Notes: generated from the letters alone by a model not told the origin. Counted from the first letter of the stretch, positions 46,340 to 56,845 are shown. The stretch is DNA of 64,000 bases from Nanoperiomorbus sp963544155 (GCA_963544155.1 CAUUDW010000004.1:1-64000), one strand, 5' to 3'. Made by a program: numbers and translations.

Positions 46340-46933
46340 ATGACAAAAAGTAAAACGATTTACTTCGTTACCTCTAACCGGCGTAAGTTTGCTAGTCTAA
46401 AGAAGCTCCTTCAGCCGCTCGACATTGACCTTCGGCAACTTGACTACGACTTTGACGAGGGTCGCAGCCTGGACATTCGGTCAATCGCCGAAGACAAGCT
46501 GGCTCAGGCCAAGAAAGCTTTTCCCGGTAAGCACCTGATCGTTGACGACCGTGGCTTCTTCATCCCGGCACTAAAAGGCTTTCCGGGGCCATTTGTTAAG
46601 TTGCTACTTGATAGTTTTAGCTACCCAGGAGTCATCAAACTGATGCAGGATGAGACCGACCGTCGTGCCATCTTCTCTTTTGCGGTCGGTTATTTTGACG
46701 GTACAAAAGACCATATTTTTGTTGCTGATGAGGAAGGCTTTATCACCGATAAGCCCCGTGGCAATAATCTGCACGGTTGGACGGAATTGCTATATATCTA
46801 TGGTCACCCCAGTTTCCCGGGACGTAGCCTAGCTGAGCTAAACGACAGTGAATGGCAAGAGTATCTAGCGGCAATTGAGGATGTAGACGCTTTTGTTCTA
46901 CTAAGAGATTATCTGTCGAGTAAAAAGACTTAG
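46340..46933 (+). CDS. Ham1/RdgB-like NTP pyrophosphatase, second copy
   Basis: 197 aa. VTSNRRKFASLKKLL, EDKLAQAKKAFPGK, LIVDDRGFFIPALKGFPGPFVK and RAIFSFAVGY outline the Ham1 fold. DRGFF replaces the usual D[ST]GL, and the usual HxxR end is not obvious, so the substrate may differ. Leaderless start. Confidence 0.78.
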   Translation: MTKSKTIYFVTSNRRKFASLKKLLQPLDIDLRQLDYDFDEGRSLDIRSIAEDKLAQAKKAFPGKHLIVDDRGFFIPALKGFPGPFVKLLLDSFSYPGVIKLMQDETDRRAIFSFAVGYFDGTKDHIFVADEEGFITDKPRGNNLHGWTELLYIYGHPSFPGRSLAELNDSEWQEYLAAIEDVDAFVLLRDYLSSKKT

Positions 46934-47020
46934 ATTTATTCATTTTACCTCGATAGCCGGTCAAGGCACTTGAACTTTATAGCCATAATCGGTAAGATAC
47001 ATGTTAGGAAAGAGAGGGAT

Positions 47021-48442
47021 ATGGGGATAGTAATTATTAATGGCAAGCGCTACGACTCGGTTACAGGACTGATGCTATCTGATCGGCGAGACGAGCTAGA
47101 GCTAGCTTCATCCGAGACTAACCGGCTAGATCAAATAAATCGGACTAATAGAGCAGATCGGGCAAGTCGAGCTAAACCTAAGGTAGATGACACTCCGCCA
47201 GTCTGGGTTGGCAGTTACATTGACGGTGGCAGTGAAGATAGTCAAGCAGAAAGTGACGCCGGTGAGACCATCGCCGTTCGCCAGGCTAAGGCTCAGTCAA
47301 GCCCCACCAAAGCCCCTGAGCCAGACAGCACCAAGCAGGCAAGCGACCACTTGGCTGATTATGTAGAGCTATTTACGCCAGCTGACGATGAGGATACCGA
47401 CAGCAGGGCAGAGCGAGTAGAGGCGGAAAGGGCAGAACAGGCAGTTGCCATTGCCAATCCAACCGTGGTACATTCGCCACTTCGGCTCCAGTCCGCTCGA
47501 CGAATTATCCAGGCCTCCCGCACTCTGAACCGTCGTTTCGTTAGGAAGCCTCTGCGGGAGACAGGCGAGTACGCCGAGTCGATCGCCGTACGACACATCA
47601 AGCAGGTCAAAGCTAGCGCCATCATTGAGTCAGCCAGGTCAGTCAACGATATCCCCGACGAGACCATTGACGAAGTGATCGCTACCACCGAGAGCGACTT
47701 CACCCCCGTCTTGACTAAGAGTCAGGCGACCAGCCTAAAGGCGCTCGCTAGGAAGAGCAGCCATAGCAATCAGCCGAATCCGAGCACTACCACCTCCAAA
47801 GATACTCAGGTTGAAGATGCTACCGACGACCAATCGGCACTCAATCTCAGCAAGTTAGCTCCAACCGACTATGACGACCTGATGGATGATCGAATCGACC
47901 AGTTAACCAAGATTCTCCAGGCCAGCAATGAGCTGGACCAGCAAGATCGGACCGTAGCCAAGCGTCGCCTCGGTCAGCCAAAGAAGCATCGTTTCCGCTT
48001 CTCCACCATCATGGCGACGGCCGGAGCGATGGCAATCATCGTCGGGCTGGGTGTCTACATCTCCTTGCCGACCATATCCGTCAAGCTGGCAGCCAGTCGA
48101 GCCGGCATCAACGCTAAAAACCCCTACGCTCTGAGTGGCTATAGCCTGGATAACAATATCGCCGCTCAGCCCGGCAAAGTAACCATCAGCTACAAGAGCG
48201 CCAGCGGCAATGGTGGCTATTCAGTGACTCAGGAAAGCGATAGGTCAACCACCGATTACGCCTTGCGCCTCAATGTCTCTCGTCAGAACGGCGGCAGCTA
48301 CCAAGAGATGGACGTCAACGGCAAGACAGTCCTACTCTATGGCAATAAAGCCACCTGGTTGGCTGGCGATATGCGCTATACCATCGACGGTAGCGACATG
48401 ATGGATAGCAACCAGCTCCGTAGTATCGTTAAGAGTCTCTAG
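47021..48442 (+). CDS. Unknown single-pass membrane protein
   Basis: 473 aa. The short N-terminal motif INGKRYDSVTGLMLSD precedes about 300 residues of low-complexity charged sequence. One helix (about 345-367, IMATAGAMAIIVGLGVYISLP) is followed by an exported 110-residue domain (ISYKSASGNGGYSVTQESD, GKTVLLYGNKATWLAG). Start ATG 47021 follows GAAAGAGAGGG; the longer frame to 46970 lacks such support. Function unknown. Confidence 0.72.
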   Translation: MGIVIINGKRYDSVTGLMLSDRRDELELASSETNRLDQINRTNRADRASRAKPKVDDTPPVWVGSYIDGGSEDSQAESDAGETIAVRQAKAQSSPTKAPEPDSTKQASDHLADYVELFTPADDEDTDSRAERVEAERAEQAVAIANPTVVHSPLRLQSARRIIQASRTLNRRFVRKPLRETGEYAESIAVRHIKQVKASAIIESARSVNDIPDETIDEVIATTESDFTPVLTKSQATSLKALARKSSHSNQPNPSTTTSKDTQVEDATDDQSALNLSKLAPTDYDDLMDDRIDQLTKILQASNELDQQDRTVAKRRLGQPKKHRFRFSTIMATAGAMAIIVGLGVYISLPTISVKLAASRAGINAKNPYALSGYSLDNNIAAQPGKVTISYKSASGNGGYSVTQESDRSTTDYALRLNVSRQNGGSYQEMDVNGKTVLLYGNKATWLAGDMRYTIDGSDMMDSNQLRSIVKSL

Positions 48443-48490
48443 CTGTAGGAATGCCCAAGCTTGATCTTTAGCTGAAGAGCCTCCCCGTGA

Positions 48491-48496
48491 TAAAAT
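48491..48496 (+). promoter_or_regulatory. -10 box of der
   Basis: TGA-TAAAAT with 7 nt to ATG 48504. Confidence 0.5.
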
Positions 48497-48503
48497 TAAG
48501 TAT

Positions 48504-49904
48504 ATGCCTGGTCGTAAGTTGCCAATCGTCGCCCTGGTAGGGCGAACTAATGCCGGCAAGTCGTCGCTCTTTAACCGACTGATTGGTCGACGTGATGCTG
48601 TAGTGGCCAGAGAAGCCGGCACTACTCGTGACTCAATTTACCGCCGGATTGACCGGTCGCAGGGGTCTTTTATCTTGGTCGATACCGCCGGACTGAAAGA
48701 TGACCCTACTGATGATTTCGAGGCAAGCATCCAAGACCAGGTGGCTGATGCTATTACCTCGGCTGACCTGATCCTACTGATCAAGGACTCGACCGAAGAT
48801 GCTACCGCTGATGATCGTAAGCTGGCCAAGCAGATTCTGCGCTCGACCAAGCCGGTGGTGCTAGTCCTCAATAAGATTGATATCGCTGAGCATTTTCCTC
48901 TAGAGAATTATCTCTGCCTCGGCATCAAAGACATTATCCCGGTGAGCGCCGAGCACAACCGACACATTGACCGGCTGGAACGCTTTATCATCAGCCATAT
49001 TCCTCATGTTCACGCTAAAGCAGTCAATGAGCAAATTAAGGTTGCCCTGATCGGTCGCCCTAACGCCGGCAAGTCATATCTCTTTAATACTCTAGCCGGT
49101 AAACAGCAGGCGGTCGTCGCTAATGTCGCCGGCACCACAAGGGATATTAACCGAGTCGAAGTACGCTATCACGGCAAGACCATTGAGCTGCTTGACACCG
49201 CCGGAGTGCGGCGCAAAGGCAAGGTAGAGCAGGGGATTGAGCAGTTCAGTGTCCTCCGCACCGCTAGCGCCATTGAAGAGGCAGACATTTGCCTGCTACT
49301 GATGGATGTAAATGAGCTCAACACCTCGCTTGACGCCAGGTTAGCCGGGCAGATTATCGACGCCGGTAAGGGCTTAGTGATAGTCGTCAGCAAATGGGAC
49401 TCTGTCATCGGCAAAGATGCCTACACCAGGGACGCTCTAGCCCCCGGCATCAGTCGCACTTTTGATTTTGCCTCATGGGCACCGCTCATTTTTACCTCGT
49501 CGACGACCGGACAAAATGTAGCCAAGATCTACGATCTGATCCTATCTATCGACGCCGAGCGTCAGCGTACCGTTCCGACCGGTCAGCTTAACGACTGCCT
49601 GCACCGAGCCATCACCAAGCACAAGCCGGCAGGACTGAAAAACACTCATCCCCGCCTGCGCTACGCCGTTCAGACCGACGTGAATCCACCTTGGTTTGTC
49701 ATTTACGGTAGCAACCTTAAGTTTATTCACTGGTCGTACAAGCGCTACCTGGAGAATTGCTGGCGAGAGAGCTTCGGCTTTAACGGCACCGCTATCAAGT
49801 TCAGCTTCCGAGATGAGAAGCAGATCAAAGCTAACCGAGAACGCCTGGCTAATGGTAAACTGGTTATTGATAAGAAGTCCGGCAATAAGCGCAAGACATT
49901 ATGA
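48504..49904 (+). CDS. der: Ribosome assembly GTPase Der (EngA)
   Basis: 466 aa, two tandem G domains and a C-terminal KH-like domain. G1 motifs GRTNAGKSS (about 11-19) and GRPNAGKSY (about 183-191); DTAG twice; NKID and SKWD for guanine. Required for 50S maturation. The Lys-rich tail is short. It is followed 10 nt later by the DUF2207 genes, possibly the same transcript. Confidence 0.95.
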   Translation: MPGRKLPIVALVGRTNAGKSSLFNRLIGRRDAVVAREAGTTRDSIYRRIDRSQGSFILVDTAGLKDDPTDDFEASIQDQVADAITSADLILLIKDSTEDATADDRKLAKQILRSTKPVVLVLNKIDIAEHFPLENYLCLGIKDIIPVSAEHNRHIDRLERFIISHIPHVHAKAVNEQIKVALIGRPNAGKSYLFNTLAGKQQAVVANVAGTTRDINRVEVRYHGKTIELLDTAGVRRKGKVEQGIEQFSVLRTASAIEEADICLLLMDVNELNTSLDARLAGQIIDAGKGLVIVVSKWDSVIGKDAYTRDALAPGISRTFDFASWAPLIFTSSTTGQNVAKIYDLILSIDAERQRTVPTGQLNDCLHRAITKHKPAGLKNTHPRLRYAVQTDVNPPWFVIYGSNLKFIHWSYKRYLENCWRESFGFNGTAIKFSFRDEKQIKANRERLANGKLVIDKKSGNKRKTL

Positions 49905-49914
49905 AGGAGGGAAG

Positions 49915-51975
49915 ATGAGAAAAGTCCGCAAGATCTTAGGAACGATAGCCAAGTCAGTCGTCGTCTTAGCACTCGTTTTATCTTCGACCGGGCTGACGGC
50001 CCAGGCCGCTCCCGCCGACAATCTGGACAGTCAGATTAACCGGGCTATCGAGCGGGCAAACAACCAAAGCGGTGTCTCGGCCGGACAAGAAGGTGATAGT
50101 CCCACTAGTACCGGTGGTCGCTCCGGCAACCTTAGCTCCGATAGTGGCACCTCGACCGGCTCCGGCGCCCGCCGAGACGACCCGACTCTGCTCAGGTATC
50201 CCTACGTCATCAACAACTACGATGTCAAGGTCAGCGTCAATAAATATAACAAGTATCATATCGACGAGACCATCGAGGTCACCTTTAACCAGCCACGCCA
50301 CGGCATCTTTCGCAGCATCCAGAATGTCAACTATGCACGGCGATCCGACGGCTCAGTCTCCCGAATCAATGCCATCGTCACCAACATCCGAGTGCCATCA
50401 CATCAGTTCGAGACTAAGCGATCAGGCGGTCTGACCAAGCTTCGCCTCGGCGACAGTCATCGCAATGCCGACAAGCACGAGACCTACCGGATTAGCTACG
50501 ATTACGATATCGGTCATGACACCCTTGAGAATGCCGACGAGCTCTACTTTAATATCATCGGCACTAACTGGGAGACCGTGATACAGCACGTCACCTTCGA
50601 GATCACCTTGCCCAAGAGCTTTGACAGCAAACCCGGCTTTTCGTCAGGACACTACGGTAGTTCGGGCACCAATATCGGCAGGTACGCCATCTCAGGTGAT
50701 AGTATCATCGGTGAGACGACTGAGACGCTCAACCCGAGAGAAGCTTTGACCATCCGGCTGACCTTGCCGGAGGGCTATTTCGAGATTGATCATAGTCGAG
50801 ATGCCCTGGGGGTAATCGGCATGATTCTGATGGTGCTGGTCGGTGCGGCTTACTTCATCATCGCTATTATCAAGCGTCGCCAGGAGCGCTACAAGGTCAC
50901 GCCGGTAGTGCAGTACGAGCCGCCGGCCGGACTGAACAGTCTCGAGGTGGCCTTAGTTGACCGGGGCGTTAACATCAGCCAAGACGTCGTCTCGCTCTTG
51001 ATTTACCTAGCCGACAAAGGCTATATCAAGATCAGCACCAAGGATAAGAAGGCGAGGCGTGACTTCACGCTGACCAAGCTCAAGGATTACGACGGTAAAA
51101 ATGAGGCGGAAAAGGAGTTCATGACGGGGCTGTTTAATAGCAAGCATCCCGACAGCGTCACCAGCAAGCAGCTGAGCAATCAGTTTTACACCACCGTCAA
51201 CGCCATTATCAGCGCTAGTAAGGATAGCGAGGTCAAGAAGCGCTATTTCGGCGAGAAAGACCCGCTGCGGGCTAAATTGCTGATCGTTAAGATCTGTGCT
51301 TTCGTCGCCCTTCTCATTGGCGCCCTGCTGGGGGTGATCGCTGCGGTTGGCGTAGTCGAGGAGAATATGCTCTATTCGAGCCTCTTCGTCATATCCGCCA
51401 TTATCTTTAGCAGTATCGCAACGGTCAATAACGGCAAGAAGTGGTCGGCCGTCGGAGTAACTATACTGTCGCTCGTATTCGTCAATGCTTCCGTCTTCTT
51501 GTGGCGTGACTATTTCAATAGCATCCCACTGATGGTCTGTTGCGCTATCTCAGCCAGCTTGATCACCATCGCCAGTGCGATTGCTAGCCCGGTCTATCAC
51601 CGTACCGAGGCAGGCTACAAGCTGAAAGGCGAGATCATGGGCTTTAAGGAGTTCATCGAGACGGTTGACAAGCCACGCATCGAAGCAATGGTCGAGCAGG
51701 ATCCGCAGCTCTTCTACCACATCCTGCCGTACGCCTATGCTCTGGGTGTCTCCAAGGCTTGGGTTAGCCAATTCGAGGGTATCGCCGTCCAGCCTGCCGA
51801 CTGGTGCGATGTGGCCGGAGCGTACAATTACGCCAGCGTAGTCAGCTTCATGGATCATGGTATGCCCGCCCTGGCTACCAGCATGGGGGCTACCCCTTCC
51901 GGTGGCGCCGCCATCGGTGGTGGCGGAGGTTTTGCCGGCGGTGGCGTCGGTGGAGGAGGCGGTGGTAGCTGGTAA
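49915..51975 (+). CDS. DUF2207 membrane protein, copy 1
   Basis: 686 aa. Signal peptide (ALVLSSTGLTAQAAP, cleavage near 33), DUF2207 exported beta domain (about 100-285; INNYDVKVSVNKYNKYHIDETI, RHGIFRSI), one helix (about 300-322), a cytoplasmic stretch, two or three helices (about 455-560), then a C-terminal domain and a Gly-rich end (GGGGGFAGGGVGGGG). Start ATG 49915 with AAGGAGGGAAG; a longer upstream frame is rejected. First of three tandem paralogues. Confidence 0.85.
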   Translation: MRKVRKILGTIAKSVVVLALVLSSTGLTAQAAPADNLDSQINRAIERANNQSGVSAGQEGDSPTSTGGRSGNLSSDSGTSTGSGARRDDPTLLRYPYVINNYDVKVSVNKYNKYHIDETIEVTFNQPRHGIFRSIQNVNYARRSDGSVSRINAIVTNIRVPSHQFETKRSGGLTKLRLGDSHRNADKHETYRISYDYDIGHDTLENADELYFNIIGTNWETVIQHVTFEITLPKSFDSKPGFSSGHYGSSGTNIGRYAISGDSIIGETTETLNPREALTIRLTLPEGYFEIDHSRDALGVIGMILMVLVGAAYFIIAIIKRRQERYKVTPVVQYEPPAGLNSLEVALVDRGVNISQDVVSLLIYLADKGYIKISTKDKKARRDFTLTKLKDYDGKNEAEKEFMTGLFNSKHPDSVTSKQLSNQFYTTVNAIISASKDSEVKKRYFGEKDPLRAKLLIVKICAFVALLIGALLGVIAAVGVVEENMLYSSLFVISAIIFSSIATVNNGKKWSAVGVTILSLVFVNASVFLWRDYFNSIPLMVCCAISASLITIASAIASPVYHRTEAGYKLKGEIMGFKEFIETVDKPRIEAMVEQDPQLFYHILPYAYALGVSKAWVSQFEGIAVQPADWCDVAGAYNYASVVSFMDHGMPALATSMGATPSGGAAIGGGGGFAGGGVGGGGGGSW

Positions 51976-52024
51976 AGTCACTCCGGCCGATCTAACGCTT
52001 AAAATAAAATATGAGGGGATGAAG

Positions 52025-54139
52025 ATGAGACTACTACGACGAATCACTACACTAATCTTGGCGCTCGTTCTGACGATAGCGACCACTATCATCACACCCG
52101 GTCCGGCTAGTGCCAATAGCATAGCGAGCCGACCCGCTAGTGGGCAGCACCAACAGACTAGCCCCGGTTCGCCTGATTCATCCAGCTCATCGTCCTATTC
52201 GCCGACGGGTCATACGACCAATACCAATACGACCACTCCCGGCACCCCGACTTCCGATCAGTCGTCAGTTGAGCCGGCTCAGCCGACCACCAGTCGTAGC
52301 GACGCTAAAGCACCTGATGATGAGATATCTGACGACGAGTCAAGCGATGTTGACCCTTACGTCATCGATGCTTACGACGTCAAGGCTACAGTAGATAAAT
52401 ACAACAAGCTCCATATTGAAGAGACGATCAAGGCCACCTTCAACAAGTATCGCCATGGCATCATTCGCACTATCAATAAAATTAATCACGTAGCCAGAGT
52501 CAATGGTTCGAAATCTACCGTCTACGCCATCATTAGTAATGTCAAAGTATCCAGCCACAGCTCCGCCGTTCGGGAAGGCGGCGACAGCACCTCCATCAAG
52601 CTTGGCAGTTCTCTCACCTATGCCAAGCGTCACGAGACCTATCGCCTCAGCTACGACTACGATCTGGGGACTGATCCGCTCGGCAGCAGCGATGAGTTTT
52701 ACTTTAATATCATCGGCACCGGCTGGAATACTAATATCGGGAGAGCCACCTTCCGCATCACTATGCCCGAAAAGTTCAGTAAGAAGCCCGGCTTCTCGAC
52801 CGGCTCTTACGGCGAACGTAGCGGTAGTGACATCGTCAAATACAATGTCAACGGTCGGGTAATTACCGGCCACACCACCGGCAGGCTGCTCGCCGGCGAG
52901 GCGCTGACCATCCGGCTGGAATTGCCACAGGGCTATTTCAAGCTGGATCCGGTCAAGACGACGATAGCCAAGCTCGTCTTCATCGTACCAGTGATTACTG
53001 GCATCATCGCCCTAGTGCTTTCGATCATGATCCTGAAAAAGGAAAAGAGCAAGTCGACGAAGGTCATCCAATACACCGCCCCCGACGGACTGAATAGCCT
53101 TGAACTTGCCTTCGCTAATGACAATACCATTCCTTACAAGAATGCCGCCTCAATGGTAGTCTATTTGGCCAATAAGGGCTATCTGACGATTGACATTGAT
53201 GGTGAGAACTTCACCCTGACTAAGCTAAAAGATTATGATGGTCAGAATGAGTCGGAGCGGATCTTTATGAATGGGTTGTTTAATAGTGATCACCCTAGCA
53301 AGGTAGCTAAGGCGGAACTGGAAGGGGAGTTTTATAAGACCGTATCTGCTGCGATTCTGACTATCAGTAGAGGTCGGCTGAAAACTAAGTATTTCGAGAA
53401 GCACAACCGAGTCAAGATTCTCCTCAAGGTGATCCAATGGGTTGCCATCGCCATCCTGCTGATTTGCGCCGGCTTAGCCACCTTGCTAGAACAAAATCCC
53501 AGCGAAGCGCTGGGCAGCATGGCTTTTATAATCGCCTTCACAGTCTTCCCCCTATTCTTCGTATTACAACCAACCACCAAGCAGTTCAGCCCGGTATTTA
53601 CCAAGATATTATGCATCATCGTCGCTATCACCCCTGCCGTCGTCTTACAGGCATTATACTTCCGCTATCCGACAGCTATAACCACCGGTATATCATCAAT
53701 CTTTATCATGATCGGTGCCTATATCACCCGAGATGTCATCACCAGAACCGAGGATGGCTATCGCATCAAGGGCGAGATCATGGGCTTTAAGGAGTTCATC
53801 GAGACGGTCGATAAGCCACGCCTGGAGGCGCTCCTCGCTGAGACGCCGACTCTTTTCTACGACGTCATACCTTACGCCTACGTCCTGGGGGTGCATAAGA
53901 AATGGGTCGACAAGTTTGAAGGTATAGCCCTTCAGCCGGCAGACTGGTACAGCTCCAGCGAAGCCTTCAGCTACGGCATCATGGCAAGCTTCGTCACCGA
54001 AGGGCTAGCCGGGATGTCGGCCAGTTTTAGTGGCTACTCCTCTGCGATAAACCTAATAACAGACTCCTTGAGCGATGGTTCAGGTGGCGGTGGCTTCTCG
54101 GGCGGCGGCTCAGGCGGTGGCGGAGGCAGCGACTGGTAG
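52025..54139 (+). CDS. DUF2207 membrane protein, copy 2
   Basis: 704 aa. Signal peptide, a Ser/Thr/Pro-rich linker (about 35-115), DUF2207 domain (VIDAYDVKATVDKYNKLHIEET), membrane helices and the Gly tail (GGGGFSGGGSGGGGGSDW). Start 52025 with GAGGGGATGAAG; ATG 52019 is an alternative. Two patches (53138-53350 and about 53850-53935) are nearly identical to copy 3, with T-ending codons unlike the rest, suggesting gene conversion. Confidence 0.83.
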   Translation: MRLLRRITTLILALVLTIATTIITPGPASANSIASRPASGQHQQTSPGSPDSSSSSSYSPTGHTTNTNTTTPGTPTSDQSSVEPAQPTTSRSDAKAPDDEISDDESSDVDPYVIDAYDVKATVDKYNKLHIEETIKATFNKYRHGIIRTINKINHVARVNGSKSTVYAIISNVKVSSHSSAVREGGDSTSIKLGSSLTYAKRHETYRLSYDYDLGTDPLGSSDEFYFNIIGTGWNTNIGRATFRITMPEKFSKKPGFSTGSYGERSGSDIVKYNVNGRVITGHTTGRLLAGEALTIRLELPQGYFKLDPVKTTIAKLVFIVPVITGIIALVLSIMILKKEKSKSTKVIQYTAPDGLNSLELAFANDNTIPYKNAASMVVYLANKGYLTIDIDGENFTLTKLKDYDGQNESERIFMNGLFNSDHPSKVAKAELEGEFYKTVSAAILTISRGRLKTKYFEKHNRVKILLKVIQWVAIAILLICAGLATLLEQNPSEALGSMAFIIAFTVFPLFFVLQPTTKQFSPVFTKILCIIVAITPAVVLQALYFRYPTAITTGISSIFIMIGAYITRDVITRTEDGYRIKGEIMGFKEFIETVDKPRLEALLAETPTLFYDVIPYAYVLGVHKKWVDKFEGIALQPADWYSSSEAFSYGIMASFVTEGLAGMSASFSGYSSAINLITDSLSDGSGGGGFSGGGSGGGGGSDW

Positions 54140-54184
54140 GCGGATCCGGTCAGCTAAGCGTATAATGACCTTAAGGAGGGGAGT

Positions 54185-56128
54185 ATGAGATTGTTGCAAC
54201 GAATAAAGGTATTTGGTCTAATCATCGTTCTCACGATAGCATCTATCGTAACCATGGCTAGCCCGGCTGGCGCCACCGGGACACCGAATACGAATGGCTC
54301 AGGCAGCAGCCAGACCTCAGCTTCTGCTCCGGCGTATACCATCGACAACTACGATGTCGACATTACGGTCAATCAGTTTAATCAGCTCCACATTGAGGAG
54401 ACGATCAAAGCCACTTTTCACCAACAGCGTCACGGCATCGTTCGTAGCCTGGCTAAAGTCAACTATGTCGCCAGGATGGACGGCTCTAAGTCAACCGTCA
54501 ACGCCAAGATCAGCAACCTCAAGGTACTAAGCCACCGCTTCACCACCAGCGAGAGCAGCAACTTCACTAACATCAAGATAGGTGACCCCAACGCCTATGC
54601 TAAGACTAACGAGACTTATCGCCTCAGCTACGACTATGACCTCGGTAACGACCAGCTAAGCCAGGCTGACGAGTTTTACTTTAATATCATCGGTACCGGC
54701 TGGAACACCGGCATCACTAAGGTTGATTTCCATATCACCATGCCCGAGGAGTTCGACGGCAAGCCGGGCTTTTCGACCGGTGCTTATGGTATGCGTAGCG
54801 GCAGTGATATCGTCGAGTATAGCGTCAAAGGCAAGGAGATTACCGGTCATACCACCGCTCCACTGACTGCCGAGCAAGCATTAACCATCAGACTGGAGTT
54901 GCCACAGGGCTACTTTAAGGAAGATCCTTTCCGGGTTTTCTTAGCTAAGTATGTCTTCGTCATACCGATCGCCATCAGCATTATCACGCTGATCGCCTCT
55001 ATCTTTGTCGTGACTCAGGAGAGATACAAGATCACTCCAGTCGTTCAGTATACCGCCCCGGGCGGGCTAAATAGTCTCGAAGTCGCCTTCGCCGACAAGA
55101 GCGAGATCAAGAGGAAGAATGCCGCCTCAATGGTAGTCTACTTAGCCAATAAGGGCTATCTGACGATTGACATTGATGGTGAGAACTTCACTCTGACTAA
55201 GCTAAAAGATTATGATGGTCAGAATGAGTCGGAGCGGATCTTTATGAATGGGTTGTTTAATAGTGATCACCCTAGCAAGGTAGCTAAGGCGGAACTGGAG
55301 GGGGAGTTTTATAAGACCGTATCTGCTACTATCTCTACTATCAGCCGAGGTCACCTCAAGACTGATCTCTTCGCTAAGAAGAGCCTCACCAAGACACTGC
55401 TACGTCTCGGCCGGGTAGTCACTCTGGCTATTATCCTGGCTTGCGCTTGCTTTGCCACCACTCTAGAAGACAATCCCGAAAAATCGCTGATGCTACTACT
55501 GGGCAGTCTCTCACTCTTGATCGTACCGATGGCTCTGATGCTTCAGCCAACCGATTGGCAGATTAGTGCTATGATCTCAAAGGGGTTCGGCATCCTGATC
55601 TTCTTGGTACCGGTCTTCGCCATCAGTTTGTTTGCCCATAAGCAACCCATCATCGCCGTCACCACCGTAGCGATAACCATCTTGACCATTGGCGCCCGCC
55701 TCACCAGCAGTATCAAACCTAGAACTAAAGACGGCTACCGGGTCAAGGGCGAGATCATGGGCTTTAAGGAGTTTATTGAGATAGTTGATAAGCCTCGCCT
55801 GGAGGCACTCTTAGCCGAGACGCCGACCCTTTTCTACGACGTCATACCTTACGCCTACGTCCTGGGGGTGCATAAGAAATGGGTCGACAAGTTTGAAGGT
55901 ATAGCCCTCCAGCCGGCAGACTGGTATGACTCGAGCGAGACATTTAGCTACAGCACTATGGCGGACTTCGTCACCGACGGCTTATCTGAGATGTCAGCCA
56001 GCATAGCCTCATCACCTGATTCTAATAGCGGCGGCTTCTCCAGTAGCGGCTATTCGGGCGGTAGTTCCGACGGCGGCGGTGGCTTCTCGGGTGGCGGCTC
56101 AGGCGGCGGCGGCGGTAGTGACTGGTAA
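54185..56128 (+). CDS. DUF2207 membrane protein, copy 3
   Basis: 647 aa. Start ATG 54185 with AAGGAGGGGAGT. Signal peptide (TIASIVTMASPAGA), DUF2207 domain (TIDNYDVDITVNQFNQLHIEET), helices, and a long Gly/Ser tail (GGFSSSGYSGGSSDGGGG). Shares 209 of 213 bp with copy 2 at 55115-55327. The trio probably forms surface proteins of one family; function unknown. Confidence 0.83.
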   Translation: MRLLQRIKVFGLIIVLTIASIVTMASPAGATGTPNTNGSGSSQTSASAPAYTIDNYDVDITVNQFNQLHIEETIKATFHQQRHGIVRSLAKVNYVARMDGSKSTVNAKISNLKVLSHRFTTSESSNFTNIKIGDPNAYAKTNETYRLSYDYDLGNDQLSQADEFYFNIIGTGWNTGITKVDFHITMPEEFDGKPGFSTGAYGMRSGSDIVEYSVKGKEITGHTTAPLTAEQALTIRLELPQGYFKEDPFRVFLAKYVFVIPIAISIITLIASIFVVTQERYKITPVVQYTAPGGLNSLEVAFADKSEIKRKNAASMVVYLANKGYLTIDIDGENFTLTKLKDYDGQNESERIFMNGLFNSDHPSKVAKAELEGEFYKTVSATISTISRGHLKTDLFAKKSLTKTLLRLGRVVTLAIILACACFATTLEDNPEKSLMLLLGSLSLLIVPMALMLQPTDWQISAMISKGFGILIFLVPVFAISLFAHKQPIIAVTTVAITILTIGARLTSSIKPRTKDGYRVKGEIMGFKEFIEIVDKPRLEALLAETPTLFYDVIPYAYVLGVHKKWVDKFEGIALQPADWYDSSETFSYSTMADFVTDGLSEMSASIASSPDSNSGGFSSSGYSGGSSDGGGGFSGGGSGGGGGSDW

Positions 56129-56132
56129 TACG

Positions 56133-56606
56133 ATGCCTAGCCCGACGAACTATTTTACCGACGGTAGCGCTGTGCCTAACCCGGGGCAGGGTGGCTTCGC
56201 CGTGATCAAAGACGGTCAGCCGTACCTGATCGGCGGGGAGGCAACGGGGTCACCGATTAGCAGCAACCAAACGACCAATATTCGCATGGAGGCGAGGGCA
56301 ATCATCGCCGCTCTGAGAGATGCCGACGGCAAGCCGTGCCGGATCGTCACCGACAGCCAATTCTGGATCAATGTGGCGACCAAGTGGGCACCGAGTTGGC
56401 AGGCAAAGGGTTGGCGCAAGTCCGGTGGAGAGATTAAGAATCTTGATCTGGTCACCGAGCTATACCGGCTCTATCAGGAGTCACGGGCGGAGCTGGTCTG
56501 GACTAGGGGGCATGCCGGTACGGAGCTGAATGAGCTGGCTGACCACTGGGCGAATCGAGCCCGCCAGCTCAAACTCACCGACCCGGTACTAGCTGGCAAT
56601 TATTGA
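56133..56606 (+). CDS. rnhA: Ribonuclease HI
   Basis: 157 aa. Catalytic acids: Asp10 (FTDGSAVPNPG), Glu53 (MEARAI), Asp74 (VTDSQ) and Asp in ELADHWAN, with the basic TRGHAG loop. Degrades RNA in RNA:DNA hybrids. It begins 4 nt after the third DUF2207 stop and may be co-transcribed. The shorter start at 56133 is chosen because upstream codons run inside the DUF2207 gene. Confidence 0.93.
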   Translation: MPSPTNYFTDGSAVPNPGQGGFAVIKDGQPYLIGGEATGSPISSNQTTNIRMEARAIIAALRDADGKPCRIVTDSQFWINVATKWAPSWQAKGWRKSGGEIKNLDLVTELYRLYQESRAELVWTRGHAGTELNELADHWANRARQLKLTDPVLAGNY

Positions 56607-56624
56607 CTTGCGCTAAGTATCCAG

Positions 56625-56824
56625 GTAATTTCCCTCTACGCATAACTCTATGGTGTACGAGTAGTACAGGTGGTCTCCTCAGGCTTGGCACCATATAAAC
56701 TACCACGTGCACTGGTAAGCTTACTGCTATATCAACAGCCTTCGTCAACCACACTGTACTACTCGTACCTAGGAATACTTATTTTAATCGAAGTTAGATT
56801 AAGTAATGAGACTGGGGAAATTAC
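56625..56824 (+). mobile_element. MITE-like repeat A
   Basis: 200 bp bounded by perfect 10-bp inverted ends (GTAATTTCCC 56625-56634, GGGAAATTAC 56815-56824). Inside is a hairpin of about 110 nt closed by TACGAGTAGTACAG/CTGTACTACTCGTA. About 80% identical, in reverse orientation, to element D (62865-63069). No transposase; presumably mobilised in trans. Confidence 0.7.
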
Positions 56825-56845
56825 ATATGTATCAATGTCTTAGCC

